Below are positions 6,192 through 14,815 of a DNA stretch of 20,013 bases, one piece after another. The stretch lies in the NCBI GenBank assembly GCA_019323195.1, contig JAHWHQ010000106.1, positions 1-20,013 on the forward strand, read 5' to 3'. The translations under genes and the position numbers were made by a program. Source of the stretch: Candidatus Woesearchaeota archaeon. GTDB lineage: Archaea > Nanobdellota > Nanobdellia > Woesearchaeales > JACPBV01. The stretch's first letter is position 1. Each line of letters begins with the position of its first letter. A model generated the notes under the pieces. That model saw nothing but the letters and a program-made list of their open reading frames with translations, was not told where the DNA came from and did not search any database.

Positions 6192-8372
6192 TCAACCATT
6201 ATCCAGAACTATCTGAAGCACTTCTTCACCAAACCTTCTTACCTTGTTGGGGCCCATGCCGTGGATGTCATAGAGCTCTTCTTTTGTTGTGGGGCCGCTC
6301 TGGCATATCTCCAGCAGGGTCTTATCGCTTAGGATCTGGAAGGCCTTTACGTTCAGGAGCCTTGATTTCTCAAGACGCCATCTTCTTAAGATTTCGAACA
6401 GGCCCCTGGCTGGTGAGGCTGTTTTGCTGGTTGTTTTAGCTGGAAGGATTTTCTTTTTTGAATCAGAAAATCTGCTTATGTTCTGGTTTCCCTGGCCGTT
6501 AATTATCCCTATTGTCCTGTCATCTATGAAATGGGTCAGGGTTGAGTAGTAGTTTATGATCAACTTTGACCTTGCCCTTGAAAGCGCTACATAAAATACC
6601 CTTAGCTCTTCCTGGTATTTGTCATAGCCGTCATTTGTCTTTAATATGTCAAGGATAGGGTGTTCTGACACCTTGCAGGGAAAACTGAAGCTGTTTGCAC
6701 CTATAAGGTATACAACCTCTGCCTCCAGGCCTTTTATCGCATGCACTGTCGATAGTGTTACCTGGCCTTTTTCAGGATCGATGTTTTGCTTCTGCTCTTC
6801 AACTGTCCTTTTTATGAAGCTTATCTTAAACCTTCTCAGTTTTTCAGCCATCTTGTCAAGCTGCTTGTTTGTCCTTGCCAATACAAAGATCTCGTTCCTG
6901 GGGACCTTAAGGCTTAAGATGCTCTGGCAAACAAATAGATGCTCTGCCTCTTCGTTTTCCTGCTCTAAAAGGCAGACATTCTTGTCTTGTGAGGTATTAT
7001 TGCCACAGCAGCAGATGTCAGGAAGAGCCATGGGAGAGATCACTGAATTTAAGACATTTATTATGTCCTCTTTTGAGCGGTAGTTTATCTTAAGCTCCAG
7101 AATCTTACAATCAGGGTATTTTTCCCTGAAGCGTATTATGTGGCTTATGTCAGAGCCTCTCCATCCGAATATGCTCTGCCTTGGGTCGCCTACAGCAAAG
7201 AGGTTTTTAGGGTTTAAGTAATCAAGAAGCCTTATCTGCATGTTGTTGACATCCTGGTATTCATCTACAAGTATGTAGTCGAATTTCGGGATGCATTCAG
7301 GAAATCTGGAGAATAGTTCCATCGCGTGAACTATCTGGTCTGTGTAGTCCCTGAAGCCGAACTTTTTCTTGTACTGTGATATCTTTTCCAGAACCTTCAG
7401 GACAAAATCAGCTACATCCCTGTCAGAGTATGAGGCTGAGCTGTTGAAAGAGGATTTTAATTTGTCTAAACCTCTCTCCATGTTCCTGTAGTGGTCCATG
7501 ACTGCAAAAAGGTCATTGATAAACCTTAGGTAGAGGGTCTTTTTGTCCTCTGTGAAATATTTCCTGTGGCTGTAGTACAGGTCTGCGGCTGACTCAGGGG
7601 TATGGCCCATCTCTTTTAAGATGGTGTTGACAAGAAGGATCCTGCTCCTGAAGTCAAGAACCTTGTATTTCCTGTTATAGATCAGATGGCCTGACCTTAG
7701 GAGGATCTTCTCGCAGAAGGAGTTGAAGGTCTCTATCTGCAGGCTGTTTCCTGGAAGGATGGTGTTGAGCCTTTTGAGCATCTCTTTCCTGGCCTTTCTT
7801 GTGAATGTTATTGCAAGGATCCTGTCATCGTCAACATTCTTCAGCTTTGAGAGGAATTCTATCCTTTTTGTCAATACTTTTGTCTTTCCTGTCCCTGCCC
7901 CTGCAACACACAGGATATGGCTTGAGTTGTCGATGACTGCCTTTTTCTGGAAGTCATTCAAGCCGTCAAGAAAATCCCCCAACATCGAGAAAAGCTTTTT
8001 GTCTTGCTCAGTCACAGGCTCTATGTCATGATGTATTCCAGTTTTTTCATCAGGGCTTTTTTCGTTGAGGATATCTTTTTCACCGGTTTTAGTTAAGCAG
8101 ACGATACTGTAGTACTTACCAGGATCCGGCTTTTTTATCTCAATAAGGCCTTTGTATTCCAGCTCATCCAGGAGCCTTCCTATCTCCTCTTTTGTGAAGC
8201 ATTCAAGGCATCCGAAGTATCTGTTTTTGTGGAACCTGTGCTGCATTGCCCTTTCTGTCTTTTTTCCCTGGAGGAGCTCTGTAAGGTATTTTCTGCCTAC
8301 CTTGAACCTTAATTCATCAATAGCCTTTAGAAGCATGATATGGTTGGGTTCGTTGATAGTTTCTTCTTGCAT
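6192..8372 (-). CDS. UvrD/Rep-type SF1 helicase with RQC-like N-terminal and HRDC C-terminal domains
   Basis: The 726-residue protein has all SF1A helicase motifs: Walker A AGAGTGKT at 157-164, motif Ia ITFTRKA, DEYQD at 370-374, GDPRQSIFGWRGS at 395-407, NYRS at 430-433, TVHAIKGLE near 542-550 and FYVALSRAR at 593-601. It should move 3' to 5' on single-stranded DNA and unwind duplexes in repair or fork restart. Residues 10-105 resemble the RQC winged helix of RecQ helicases (LRFKVGRKYLTELLQGKKT, then a short basic stretch, then LLDELEYKGLIEI). Residues about 658-725 are an HRDC domain (LFEILRRWRLEKSRLLNV through LYDIHGMGPNKVRRFGEEVL). HRDC on UvrD-like proteins is known, for example mycobacterial UvrD2; having both RecQ accessory domains around an SF1 core is unusual. 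The RQC call is from pattern alone. A cysteine cluster CCC lies at 454-456. It has its own promoter. Confidence 0.92.
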   Translation of the reverse strand: MQEETINEPNHIMLLKAIDELRFKVGRKYLTELLQGKKTERAMQHRFHKNRYFGCLECFTKEEIGRLLDELEYKGLIEIKKPDPGKYYSIVCLTKTGEKDILNEKSPDEKTGIHHDIEPVTEQDKKLFSMLGDFLDGLNDFQKKAVIDNSSHILCVAGAGTGKTKVLTKRIEFLSKLKNVDDDRILAITFTRKARKEMLKRLNTILPGNSLQIETFNSFCEKILLRSGHLIYNRKYKVLDFRSRILLVNTILKEMGHTPESAADLYYSHRKYFTEDKKTLYLRFINDLFAVMDHYRNMERGLDKLKSSFNSSASYSDRDVADFVLKVLEKISQYKKKFGFRDYTDQIVHAMELFSRFPECIPKFDYILVDEYQDVNNMQIRLLDYLNPKNLFAVGDPRQSIFGWRGSDISHIIRFREKYPDCKILELKINYRSKEDIINVLNSVISPMALPDICCCGNNTSQDKNVCLLEQENEEAEHLFVCQSILSLKVPRNEIFVLARTNKQLDKMAEKLRRFKISFIKRTVEEQKQNIDPEKGQVTLSTVHAIKGLEAEVVYLIGANSFSFPCKVSEHPILDILKTNDGYDKYQEELRVFYVALSRARSKLIINYYSTLTHFIDDRTIGIINGQGNQNISRFSDSKKKILPAKTTSKTASPARGLFEILRRWRLEKSRLLNVKAFQILSDKTLLEICQSGPTTKEELYDIHGMGPNKVRRFGEEVLQIVLDNG

Positions 8373-8394
8373 CAGTAAGAAGGAATTATGGGTG

Positions 8395-8432
8395 TTTAAT
8401 AAAATTTCGGTTTAATAAAAAGTTTTATATAT
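8395..8432. promoter_or_regulatory. Divergent promoter region of the RQC-UvrD-HRDC helicase and the zinc-ribbon/AbrB gene
   Basis: For the minus-strand helicase, the TATA-like run complementary to TTTAATAAAATTT (8395-8407) is about 28 bases from its ATG at 8372. For the plus-strand gene, TTTTATATATT (about 8423-8433) would start transcription near 8453, just before the Shine-Dalgarno GGGAGG. The two promoters are adjacent but distinct, unlike the shared one at 3659-3669. Confidence 0.5.
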
Positions 8433-8464
8433 TTTAATTATTATCGAGAAAGGGAGGGAGTAAA

Positions 8465-8791
8465 ATGACTGGAAGGAAATGTATAAACTGCGGGATCTTA
8501 ATGAAAAAGACCTTTGTTGAACATAGAGGGATGAGGTTTGAGGCCAGGCAATGCCCTAAATGCAAGGAAAAAATATTCACTGAAGACCTTACAATGAAAG
8601 CTATATCTAAACTAGAATCAAAAAGATTACAGAGGGAGTATGTTAAACATCCTATGAAGATAGGGCATAGCTGGGGAATGACCTTTCCAAAGGATATGGC
8701 TGAGGTCTTTAACCTGAGCAATCCTAAAATAAGGCTTAGCCTGCACCCAAAATTATCTGAGAATAAGATTGAGATTATACTGAAAGAGTGA
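8465..8791 (+). CDS. Zinc-ribbon plus AbrB-like small DNA-binding protein
   Basis: The 108-residue protein starts with a zinc ribbon: C6-x2-C9 and C30-x2-C33 (KCINCG and QCPKCKEK), similar to the YgiT/MqsA-type zinc finger. After a helical linker, residues about 61-108 (KHPMKIGHSWGMTFPKDMAEVF followed by strands) look like an AbrB/MazE swapped-hairpin DNA-binding half, where the pattern is a strand, a G, then FPK and a short helix. This combination suggests an archaeal transcription regulator or antitoxin, but no partner toxin lies next to it. The start is supported by a strong Shine-Dalgarno GGGAGGGAG at 8452-8460. It sits alone on the plus strand between two helicase genes and is divergent from the first; it could regulate that promoter, which is inference. 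Confidence 0.75.
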   Translation: MTGRKCINCGILMKKTFVEHRGMRFEARQCPKCKEKIFTEDLTMKAISKLESKRLQREYVKHPMKIGHSWGMTFPKDMAEVFNLSNPKIRLSLHPKLSENKIEIILKE

Positions 8792-8841
8792 TTTATTTAA
8801 TAAGCAATTATAATCTACACCCTCTTCTGATAGTTTGCTCC

Positions 8842-8887
8842 TTTTTTGCGCATCTAATCGATTATGCTCAAAAAACTTCGTTTTTTG
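8842..8887. repeat. Overlapping inverted repeats between convergent genes
   Basis: Three related arms are present: TTTTTTGCGCAT (8842-8853), ATGCTCAAAAAA (8864-8875) and GTTTTTTGGCAT (8880-8891). The middle arm can pair with the left one (11 of 12) or, as CAAAAAAC, with the right one around a TTC loop (8869-8887, 8 bp perfect). The site lies between the stop codons of two convergent genes, so a bidirectional terminator made of T-runs is one explanation. A repeated intergenic element is another. Confidence 0.5.
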
Positions 8888-8892
8888 GCATC

Positions 8893-10788
8893 CTAAAAAT
8901 CTTCTATTTTTATGATATCCAAAAATTCCGAAGGATAAATCTCCTTCCAGCCATTGAATTCTGAATGTGTTACTGTTAAGAAATCCTTAGCACGGGATAT
9001 TGCAACATAAAACAGCCTGAGTTCAGCATCTCTAGTTATGTTACCTAAGTTTCCATTATGGAAGGGGAGTATCCCGTCATTGCAGCAAGCAAGAAAAACA
9101 TGCCTCCATTCAAGGCCCTTTGCACTGTGGATTGTGCTTAGGGTTACTTTATTTTTGTCTTTCTCCTTTTTTTCAATATCCAAAAGCTCATCTAAAAACT
9201 GCCTTATTCCATTGGCGTCATAACTGTAATTCTGAAGTAAGTTAGAAAGCACTTTAATGTTCTCCAACTTATCTTCCATTTTTTTATTATCATCTTTATA
9301 TTTTTTTGAGATATAATCTTCATACTTAAAAAAACTCAAAAATTGGTTAATAGGATCTCTCCTTTCCTTAAACAAGCACTTAAGGATACTTAATTCTTCT
9401 TTAAGTTTATTGCTAAAATTAATTTCATCAATATGCTCAAGAGATTCAATGATTGTGCATTTATGCTTGTCTGAAAGTTCTTCCAGCTTTTTAAGCTTTG
9501 ATTTTCCAAATCCGCTTAACAGCAAGGTGACTCTTTCAAAATCAACAATAGAGCTTGTATTCACTTTTAGTTTAAGAAAAGAAAGTATATCTTTTATTTC
9601 CTCTCTTTCAAAAAAATTCTTTGATTTTGACAAATGGCAGGGAATTTTATTCTTTAGGAATTCTCTTTCAAGCTTCTTTCCAATATTGTTTGTCCTGAAC
9701 AAAACAGCTATATCCTCCTTTTTTATTCTTTTTTTAATAAGGTTCCTTACTTTTTGAGTTATAAGCCCTATTTCATCATCAAAAGAATAGACAGACTCAA
9801 TATTTATTTTAGCCCCACTTTCTCTTGTGCATTTAAGTTCTTTGTTTATCTTAAATCTCATGGTTTGTATTGTTTTATTCACAGCAGAGATAATATTCCT
9901 TGTTGACCTATAATTATCCTTTAATGTAATAGTATTGTAGTGCTTATTAAACTTGAAGACCAGATCGTTTGATGAACCTCTCCATTCATAAATATTTTGG
10001 CAGTCATCACCTATTAAGCATAAGTTATTGCTTTGCAGAAGATTAAGTATCTGCATCTGAACAAAATTCAGGTCCTGCGCTTCATCTATCATTATTGCTT
10101 TAAACTGTTCCCTAAATTTGTCTTTAACATCTGTACTTTTATTAAACAGCCTCAATGTTAACAGCAGGATGTCATCAAGATCTATCATATTATGCCGCCT
10201 AAGATATGAATCATATTTTTTATATATCTGCGGAACAGCCTCCTTGAGCTTTGGGCTTATTAAAAGAATTTCGTCATCTGCCAGCTCTTTTATTTCTTTT
10301 TCTTCGGTTGTGGATGTTCCCGATTCAAGGTAATCTGATGAGATGCCCCTGTTCTTAAATTTGCTGATGTTCCTTAATATATATTTAACACTATCTGCCT
10401 TCCCATCTATCCCCATACCTGCCAATATCAGTTTTACTATCTTTTTTTTATCAGGATCATCAATTATAGTAAAATTTTTGCTTGGAAGCACTTCATCAGA
10501 ATTATCCCTCAACATCCTAAGAAATAATGAATGCATTGTGCCGATATACTTTGGCAGTTTCTTTGTTCTTGAGGCTATTTTTCCAATCATATCCTTAGCA
10601 GCTTTGTTCGTGAATGTAGTCATAAGAACCTCATCTGGTTTATATTTATACTTGCTTACTAAATTGATATACCTTTCAACAATAGTTGTTGTTTTTCCTG
10701 TACCTGCACTTGCAATAATCAGGAGATTGCCTTTTTCAGTATTTACGGCTTTTTTCTGCTCTTTGTTTAGTTTGATTGTTTTAGGCAT
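8893..10788 (-). CDS. UvrD/PcrA-like SF1 helicase, second copy
   Basis: The 631-residue protein has a complete SF1A motif set: Q-motif LNKEQKKAV, Walker A SAGTGKT at 27-33, motif Ia TTFTNKAA, DEAQD at 235-239, GDDCQNIYEWRGS at 260-272, NYRS near 293, STIHSAKGLEW and FYVAISRAKD near the C terminus. It lacks the RQC and HRDC additions of its neighbour and ends soon after motif VI. Its sequence differs greatly from that helicase, so they are not a recent duplication. The codons are markedly AT-rich compared with hef and the first helicase. Its ATG overlaps the stop codon of the upstream zinc-ribbon gene by one base (TAATG), so translation is coupled. The role is unwinding DNA in repair or, given its company and composition, possibly in defence; the second is inference. 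Confidence 0.93.
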   Translation of the reverse strand: MPKTIKLNKEQKKAVNTEKGNLLIIASAGTGKTTTIVERYINLVSKYKYKPDEVLMTTFTNKAAKDMIGKIASRTKKLPKYIGTMHSLFLRMLRDNSDEVLPSKNFTIIDDPDKKKIVKLILAGMGIDGKADSVKYILRNISKFKNRGISSDYLESGTSTTEEKEIKELADDEILLISPKLKEAVPQIYKKYDSYLRRHNMIDLDDILLLTLRLFNKSTDVKDKFREQFKAIMIDEAQDLNFVQMQILNLLQSNNLCLIGDDCQNIYEWRGSSNDLVFKFNKHYNTITLKDNYRSTRNIISAVNKTIQTMRFKINKELKCTRESGAKINIESVYSFDDEIGLITQKVRNLIKKRIKKEDIAVLFRTNNIGKKLEREFLKNKIPCHLSKSKNFFEREEIKDILSFLKLKVNTSSIVDFERVTLLLSGFGKSKLKKLEELSDKHKCTIIESLEHIDEINFSNKLKEELSILKCLFKERRDPINQFLSFFKYEDYISKKYKDDNKKMEDKLENIKVLSNLLQNYSYDANGIRQFLDELLDIEKKEKDKNKVTLSTIHSAKGLEWRHVFLACCNDGILPFHNGNLGNITRDAELRLFYVAISRAKDFLTVTHSEFNGWKEIYPSEFLDIIKIEDF

Positions 10789-11930
10789 TATCTTTCACCG
10801 AGTTCGTAAGGTTCATGATATTTAAGACCATATTTGTTAAGTATTTCTGCCATCTTCCTTACATTACTTTCTTCTGCTGAAAAAAATATCATGCCTGGAT
10901 GGACATATGCGAAGAAATTATTACCTAAAAAAGAATAGCTTACACACAGGTCATCATCATAAAAATCGCCTTTCCTTTGTTCAAGGAGCAGAAGGTTTTT
11001 CTTAATTTTTTCTAAATCCATATCAAAAAATTCTTCAATTTTTCCATCATAGGTTTTGACAACTTTAAGTTTCTGATTATTGACAAAATCAAAGAATGCT
11101 TTTACAGTACTATCATGGCTTTGGTTCTTTACAAATAACCTGTCTTTCATTTCAACATAATGGTTAAATCCCAGTGCTTTTTCTAAAATGCGGTCTTCTT
11201 GTTTCTTCATAAGACCCAACCAGCTTCTTGATAAGAGATAGTCTTCAAAAATGCCGCTATCTTTCATTTCATCCAAAATAACCACAAAAACACCCTTTCC
11301 AGCATTCTGATTAACAGCCTCTCGAAAAGCAGATTTTAAAATTTCGATATCAGGATTGCCCTTTTTTCTGGTAATTCTTGCCTTAAGGAATAAAGCATGG
11401 TACGATGTTGGTGTAGTGGATAATATTTCATTGATACATTTCTCAGCTTCTTCAAGATTGTTGTTAAATTCATAGCTTACTGCCTTTTCTAAAAGGTGTT
11501 TCTCATCTATCTCTTTCTTATTTTTATTATTCTCTTCATCTGCTTTATGATCCATAAATTCAACCAAAGGGATTGGATTGTTATCCTCGCCTAAAGGAAT
11601 ATGTTTTTTATCTTCTGGGACAGCATCAAAATCAACAATTCCAGTAACTGCTATTTTGAACTCTTTTTTTCCTGTTGCTGCTGAAAAAGGATATTCAAAA
11701 CCTTTCTTATCTAAAACCACAACAGGGCACTTTTTGCAAAAGTAGCCATTATCATTACCAGTCAGAAAGGATTCTCTTTCTCCATCTATTTCAGAAACAA
11801 CCATATATGAGTGATATTCTTTTTCAAGACCTGAGCCGCATTTAGGGCAGCATCTTCTATTATTATTAAAATCACTTTTCCAATACATATACCTTGGAAT
11901 CGAGGCTTTAAATTTACTTGCTTTACTCAT
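10788..11930 (-). CDS. Unrecognised zinc-ribbon/TPR-like protein between hef and a UvrD-like helicase
   Basis: The 380-residue protein starts at the ATG at 11930, four bases after the hef stop; in-frame starts further upstream would overlap hef. Near the N terminus C28-x2-C31 (CCPKCGSG) and C65-x2-C68 (YFCKKCP) form a probable zinc ribbon. A charged low-complexity stretch rich in D, E, N and K covers about 128-147. Residues about 145-192 read like TPR-type helices (LEKAVSYEFNNNLEEAEKCI followed by a second pair with LFLKARI). The C-terminal 120 residues contain strand-like blocks and the motif YVHPGMIFF, which I do not recognise. The gene is AT-rich like the helicase that follows with a one-base overlap. 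The tight coupling suggests it is a partner, loader or sensor for that helicase, possibly also working with Hef, but no enzymatic function can be assigned. Confidence 0.85.
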   Translation of the reverse strand: MSKASKFKASIPRYMYWKSDFNNNRRCCPKCGSGLEKEYHSYMVVSEIDGERESFLTGNDNGYFCKKCPVVVLDKKGFEYPFSAATGKKEFKIAVTGIVDFDAVPEDKKHIPLGEDNNPIPLVEFMDHKADEENNKNKKEIDEKHLLEKAVSYEFNNNLEEAEKCINEILSTTPTSYHALFLKARITRKKGNPDIEILKSAFREAVNQNAGKGVFVVILDEMKDSGIFEDYLLSRSWLGLMKKQEDRILEKALGFNHYVEMKDRLFVKNQSHDSTVKAFFDFVNNQKLKVVKTYDGKIEEFFDMDLEKIKKNLLLLEQRKGDFYDDDLCVSYSFLGNNFFAYVHPGMIFFSAEESNVRKMAEILNKYGLKYHEPYELGER

Positions 11931-11934
11931 TTTT

Positions 11935-14151
11935 TTAAACCCCATACTCTTTCTCAACAACATCCTTTATCTTCTTTGCCTTTATCGGACCTATCTTTTC
12001 AACCTTCTGCAGCTCATCATGATCCGCGTTTATGATCCTTTTTACAGACTTAAACTCACGCAGCAGGGGCCTTGCTAGTGTTGAGCCTACCCCTGGAAGG
12101 GAGCTTATTACGTATTCCTGCCATTCGCTTAGGGACATCTCCTTCTTGGTGTTGTGAAGGCTGAAGCCAGGGCCTTCCTCTTCCTGCTCCCTTTTTGCTA
12201 TTATCTTCAGGAAAGAAGCGCTTTCCTTGCTGTTCTTTGTAAATAGTATAGGGATGCCGTAGCTTACAGCTATGGTGGAGAGCATGCCCCTTATGGAGTT
12301 AGGGTGGACGTTCCTTACAGAATAGATGTCCTGATCCCCTTCTACAATGACCAACGGCTTTTCGAAGTTTTTTTTCAGCTCTTTCATCTGCTGCAGCAGC
12401 CTTCCGTCGATAAGGGAGTTTACAAAGTCGCTTTTGTTCTTCATCTCTACGCCTACCCTTGAGCTTAGAAGATAATCAGCATTTTCCATCTTTTCAAGGT
12501 GGATCTTGACGCCCAGCTCTATAAGCTCTTTTATCACGGCTGAGCCCTTTTCCCTGTGGTCGACAATGACCTTTATCTTTTCATCAGGCGGTGCGTATCT
12601 CTCAAGAGTTGGCTGGGGGGAAAACCTAATGCCGAGCTTTCTCTTTATCATGTCTAATGTCCTGTACATCCTCTTTTCCTTATGATGGGCTGACCATTTA
12701 TAGCCTACGTCCCTTGTCTCCAGGGCCATAAGGACTATCACCCTTCCTGATTCATGCCTTCCTGTCCTGCCCCTTCTCTGGATGGTCCGGATGGCAGAAG
12801 GAATCGGCTCGTAGAAAATTACCAGAGGGACCTTTGGGATGTCAAGGCCTTCTTCTGTTACTGATGTTCCTACAAGGACATTTATCTTCCCTTCCCGGAA
12901 ATCGCCTATTATCTCTTTCTGCTCTTTCTGGCTTAATCCAGTCTCTCCTTTTTTGGCCTGCCCTACAAAAAGCTGGGCCCTGACACCTTCAAGCTTATTT
13001 AATTCTGCTGTGATATCTGAAGCATTATCCCTGTATTGGTTGAAAACGATGATCTTGCTTTCTTTCTTTTCCGTCAGCTGTTTTTGGACTATATTCTTAA
13101 GCTCGATAAGTTTAGGGTGCTGTATATTTTCAGAGAACAGCCTTTCTGTCTTGAGCAGGGCGCTCCTGTAGTTAATGTCAGAGGTGATATTCTTGATAGC
13201 CTTGGTCTTTGTTGTGACTGCCTCTCTCTGCAGTTTTTCAAAGTACTTATGCAGGGCGCTAATGCCCTGGGTCTCTAGAAGCTCAACAGCATGCTGTACC
13301 TTCATTATCTCTGCCAGCACAGATATTGCGTTCCATAAGGTAAAATCCTTTTCTCCTGAAGCAGCCTTTCCCCTCAGCTCGCCCTGGAGCCTTAACAGGT
13401 CTGTCTTGTTTATGTATTTAGGGTCGTAATCATTCATGTGAAGGACGCCTAATTTCCTCAGCTTTTCTGTCCTTTCTTTCAGGAAAAGCGCAAGGTACCT
13501 TTGCACATCCTTGAATACAGGAGGAAGATTTACCTTAACCCAGTCAACCTTTATCTCTTGGATGTACTGCTTTACGTCAGGGTCCTGGTCAGTCCTTATC
13601 TCAATCTGCTCTATGCTAAGGTTGCTGCATACTTCCTCTATTTTTTCCATCTCAGTCCCAGGTGAGGCTGTAAGAGCAAGTATCCTTGGGTAGTTGGCCC
13701 TTTTAGCATACTGCCCTGCGACCCAGACATAGGCGTAGTCACCTATAGCACGGTGCGCCTCATCTACGCCTAATAAAGAAACGTCCTCAAGGCTGATCCT
13801 TCTTGCGATGACATCATTTTCAAGGCCCTGGGGTGTGGAGAAGATAATCTTAGCAGTTTTCCATAGCTCAGCCCTTTTCTCCGGCTTTACATGGCCTGTG
13901 AAGACAGCCATCTTCTCTTCAGGCATTTCAAAGTGCTCTTTAAAGACCTCCAGATACTGCTCGATCAAAGGGCGGGTAGGGCCGATGAACAGTACCTTGC
14001 TGTTAGGGTATAGCTTTAGGCGATGGGCAGCGAGCATGAGGAATATGTTAGTCTTTCCCATCCCGGTAGGAAGGACAACCAGGGTGTTCCTGCTGGTGCA
14101 TATATTGAAGATGGTCTGCTGGTACAGCCTTGGCTCGAAGTTTTTTATCAT
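11935..14151 (-). CDS. hef: Hef helicase-nuclease (XPF/FANCM-type) for stalled-fork processing
   Basis: The 738-residue protein has the SF2 helicase half (Walker A PTGMGKT at 28-34, D130-E-A-H133, TASPG at 161-165, and the C-terminal helicase motifs VGTSVTEEGLD near 427-437 and QRRGRTGR at 458-465). The XPF-type nuclease half begins near residue 526 with VDHREKG at 530-536 and is followed by two helix-hairpin-helix motifs at about 683-700 and 715-733. Length and order match Pyrococcus Hef, which unwinds and cuts stalled forks. The nuclease signature usually reads GDx(n)ERKx(3)D; here it reads A-D559-Y and E569-M570-K571, so the arginine is methionine and the glycine is alanine. The acidic residues, the lysine and D575 remain. 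A TATA-like run at about 14180-14190 lies upstream. Hef is followed closely by two AT-rich genes. Confidence 0.95.
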   Translation of the reverse strand: MIKNFEPRLYQQTIFNICTSRNTLVVLPTGMGKTNIFLMLAAHRLKLYPNSKVLFIGPTRPLIEQYLEVFKEHFEMPEEKMAVFTGHVKPEKRAELWKTAKIIFSTPQGLENDVIARRISLEDVSLLGVDEAHRAIGDYAYVWVAGQYAKRANYPRILALTASPGTEMEKIEEVCSNLSIEQIEIRTDQDPDVKQYIQEIKVDWVKVNLPPVFKDVQRYLALFLKERTEKLRKLGVLHMNDYDPKYINKTDLLRLQGELRGKAASGEKDFTLWNAISVLAEIMKVQHAVELLETQGISALHKYFEKLQREAVTTKTKAIKNITSDINYRSALLKTERLFSENIQHPKLIELKNIVQKQLTEKKESKIIVFNQYRDNASDITAELNKLEGVRAQLFVGQAKKGETGLSQKEQKEIIGDFREGKINVLVGTSVTEEGLDIPKVPLVIFYEPIPSAIRTIQRRGRTGRHESGRVIVLMALETRDVGYKWSAHHKEKRMYRTLDMIKRKLGIRFSPQPTLERYAPPDEKIKVIVDHREKGSAVIKELIELGVKIHLEKMENADYLLSSRVGVEMKNKSDFVNSLIDGRLLQQMKELKKNFEKPLVIVEGDQDIYSVRNVHPNSIRGMLSTIAVSYGIPILFTKNSKESASFLKIIAKREQEEEGPGFSLHNTKKEMSLSEWQEYVISSLPGVGSTLARPLLREFKSVKRIINADHDELQKVEKIGPIKAKKIKDVVEKEYGV

Positions 14152-14179
14152 TTAAGACAGAAATAGCAAGCATGGTTTG

Positions 14180-14190
14180 TTTATATATTT
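14180..14190 (-). promoter_or_regulatory. TATA box of the hef unit
   Basis: On the minus strand this reads AAATATATAAA. Its centre is about 34 bases from the hef ATG at 14151, giving a predicted leader of about 8 bases. The hef, zinc-ribbon/TPR and helicase genes would be read from it. Confidence 0.5.
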
Positions 14191-14235
14191 TATTGATGGG
14201 CATTAGGCAGATTATTTATCTTCTCTTATATCCTG

Positions 14236-14793
14236 CTAATAATCATGCCCTGGAGCCAGTATCTTATACTTAATGTTCCTTATCTTTTCCAGGCTCTCTT
14301 CCATCTTTCCAGGGTCGGAGAAAGGGAAGTCTATCCTTCCAAAGCCGTTGAAGAATAAGGTGTCTCCTGAGAACAGTATCTTCTCTTTCTGGTAGTAGAG
14401 GCAGACGCTTCCTTTTGTATGGCCCGGTGTCTCTATTACCTTCAGGTCAGAGAAGTCCTTCAGCGGGTTTAATCTAACCTTGAATTCCACTGCAAGAAGG
14501 GGATTGCCTATTGCGTAGAACCGGTTCTTTTTTAGCAGATCAATTTCTTTTTGGGATGTGTAGAACTTTGCATTAGGGAATAGGTCAAAGTTTCCTATGT
14601 GGTCATAATGGAGATGGGTGAATATTACCTTGTCAACCTTGCTGAACGGGATTACTTTCTTCAGCTCTTCCTGCACTATAGACCTGTAAGCCCTTGGGCC
14701 TGTGTCTATGATGATCTTTTCTTTCAGGTCAAGGAAGTAGATGTTGCTGTCAACATTCAACTTCCATACTTTTGGGGCAATCTTTTCCATCAT
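14236..14793 (-). CDS. Metallo-beta-lactamase-fold hydrolase (glyoxalase II-like)
   Basis: The 185-residue protein has the two-metal site of the family: H60-x-H62-x-D64-H65 in THLHYDHIGN, H125 in TPGHTKGS, D144 in FSGDTLFF, and H183 in APGHDY. Such proteins hydrolyse thioesters or similar bonds; the close spacing of motifs fits the small glyoxalase II-like subgroup, but the substrate is unknown. The protein ends right after the last metal ligand (GHDY then TAG), while family members usually continue with a short S/T-rich segment and one more helix. The C terminus is therefore shorter than usual but every visible ligand is kept. A second ATG follows the first immediately. It is the third gene of an apparent operon with two membrane-protein genes, 22 bases after the previous stop. 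Confidence 0.9.
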   Translation of the reverse strand: MMEKIAPKVWKLNVDSNIYFLDLKEKIIIDTGPRAYRSIVQEELKKVIPFSKVDKVIFTHLHYDHIGNFDLFPNAKFYTSQKEIDLLKKNRFYAIGNPLLAVEFKVRLNPLKDFSDLKVIETPGHTKGSVCLYYQKEKILFSGDTLFFNGFGRIDFPFSDPGKMEESLEKIRNIKYKILAPGHDY

Positions 14794-14815
14794 CTTGGAT
14801 AAATTTCAGAATTTT

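Noticed and set aside
8893..11930. Gabija-like defence pair (helicase plus OLD-type nuclease)
   Set aside because: The helicase is UvrD-like, as in GajB, but its partner has a zinc ribbon and TPR-like helices and shows no ABC ATPase or Toprim motifs, so GajA is absent.
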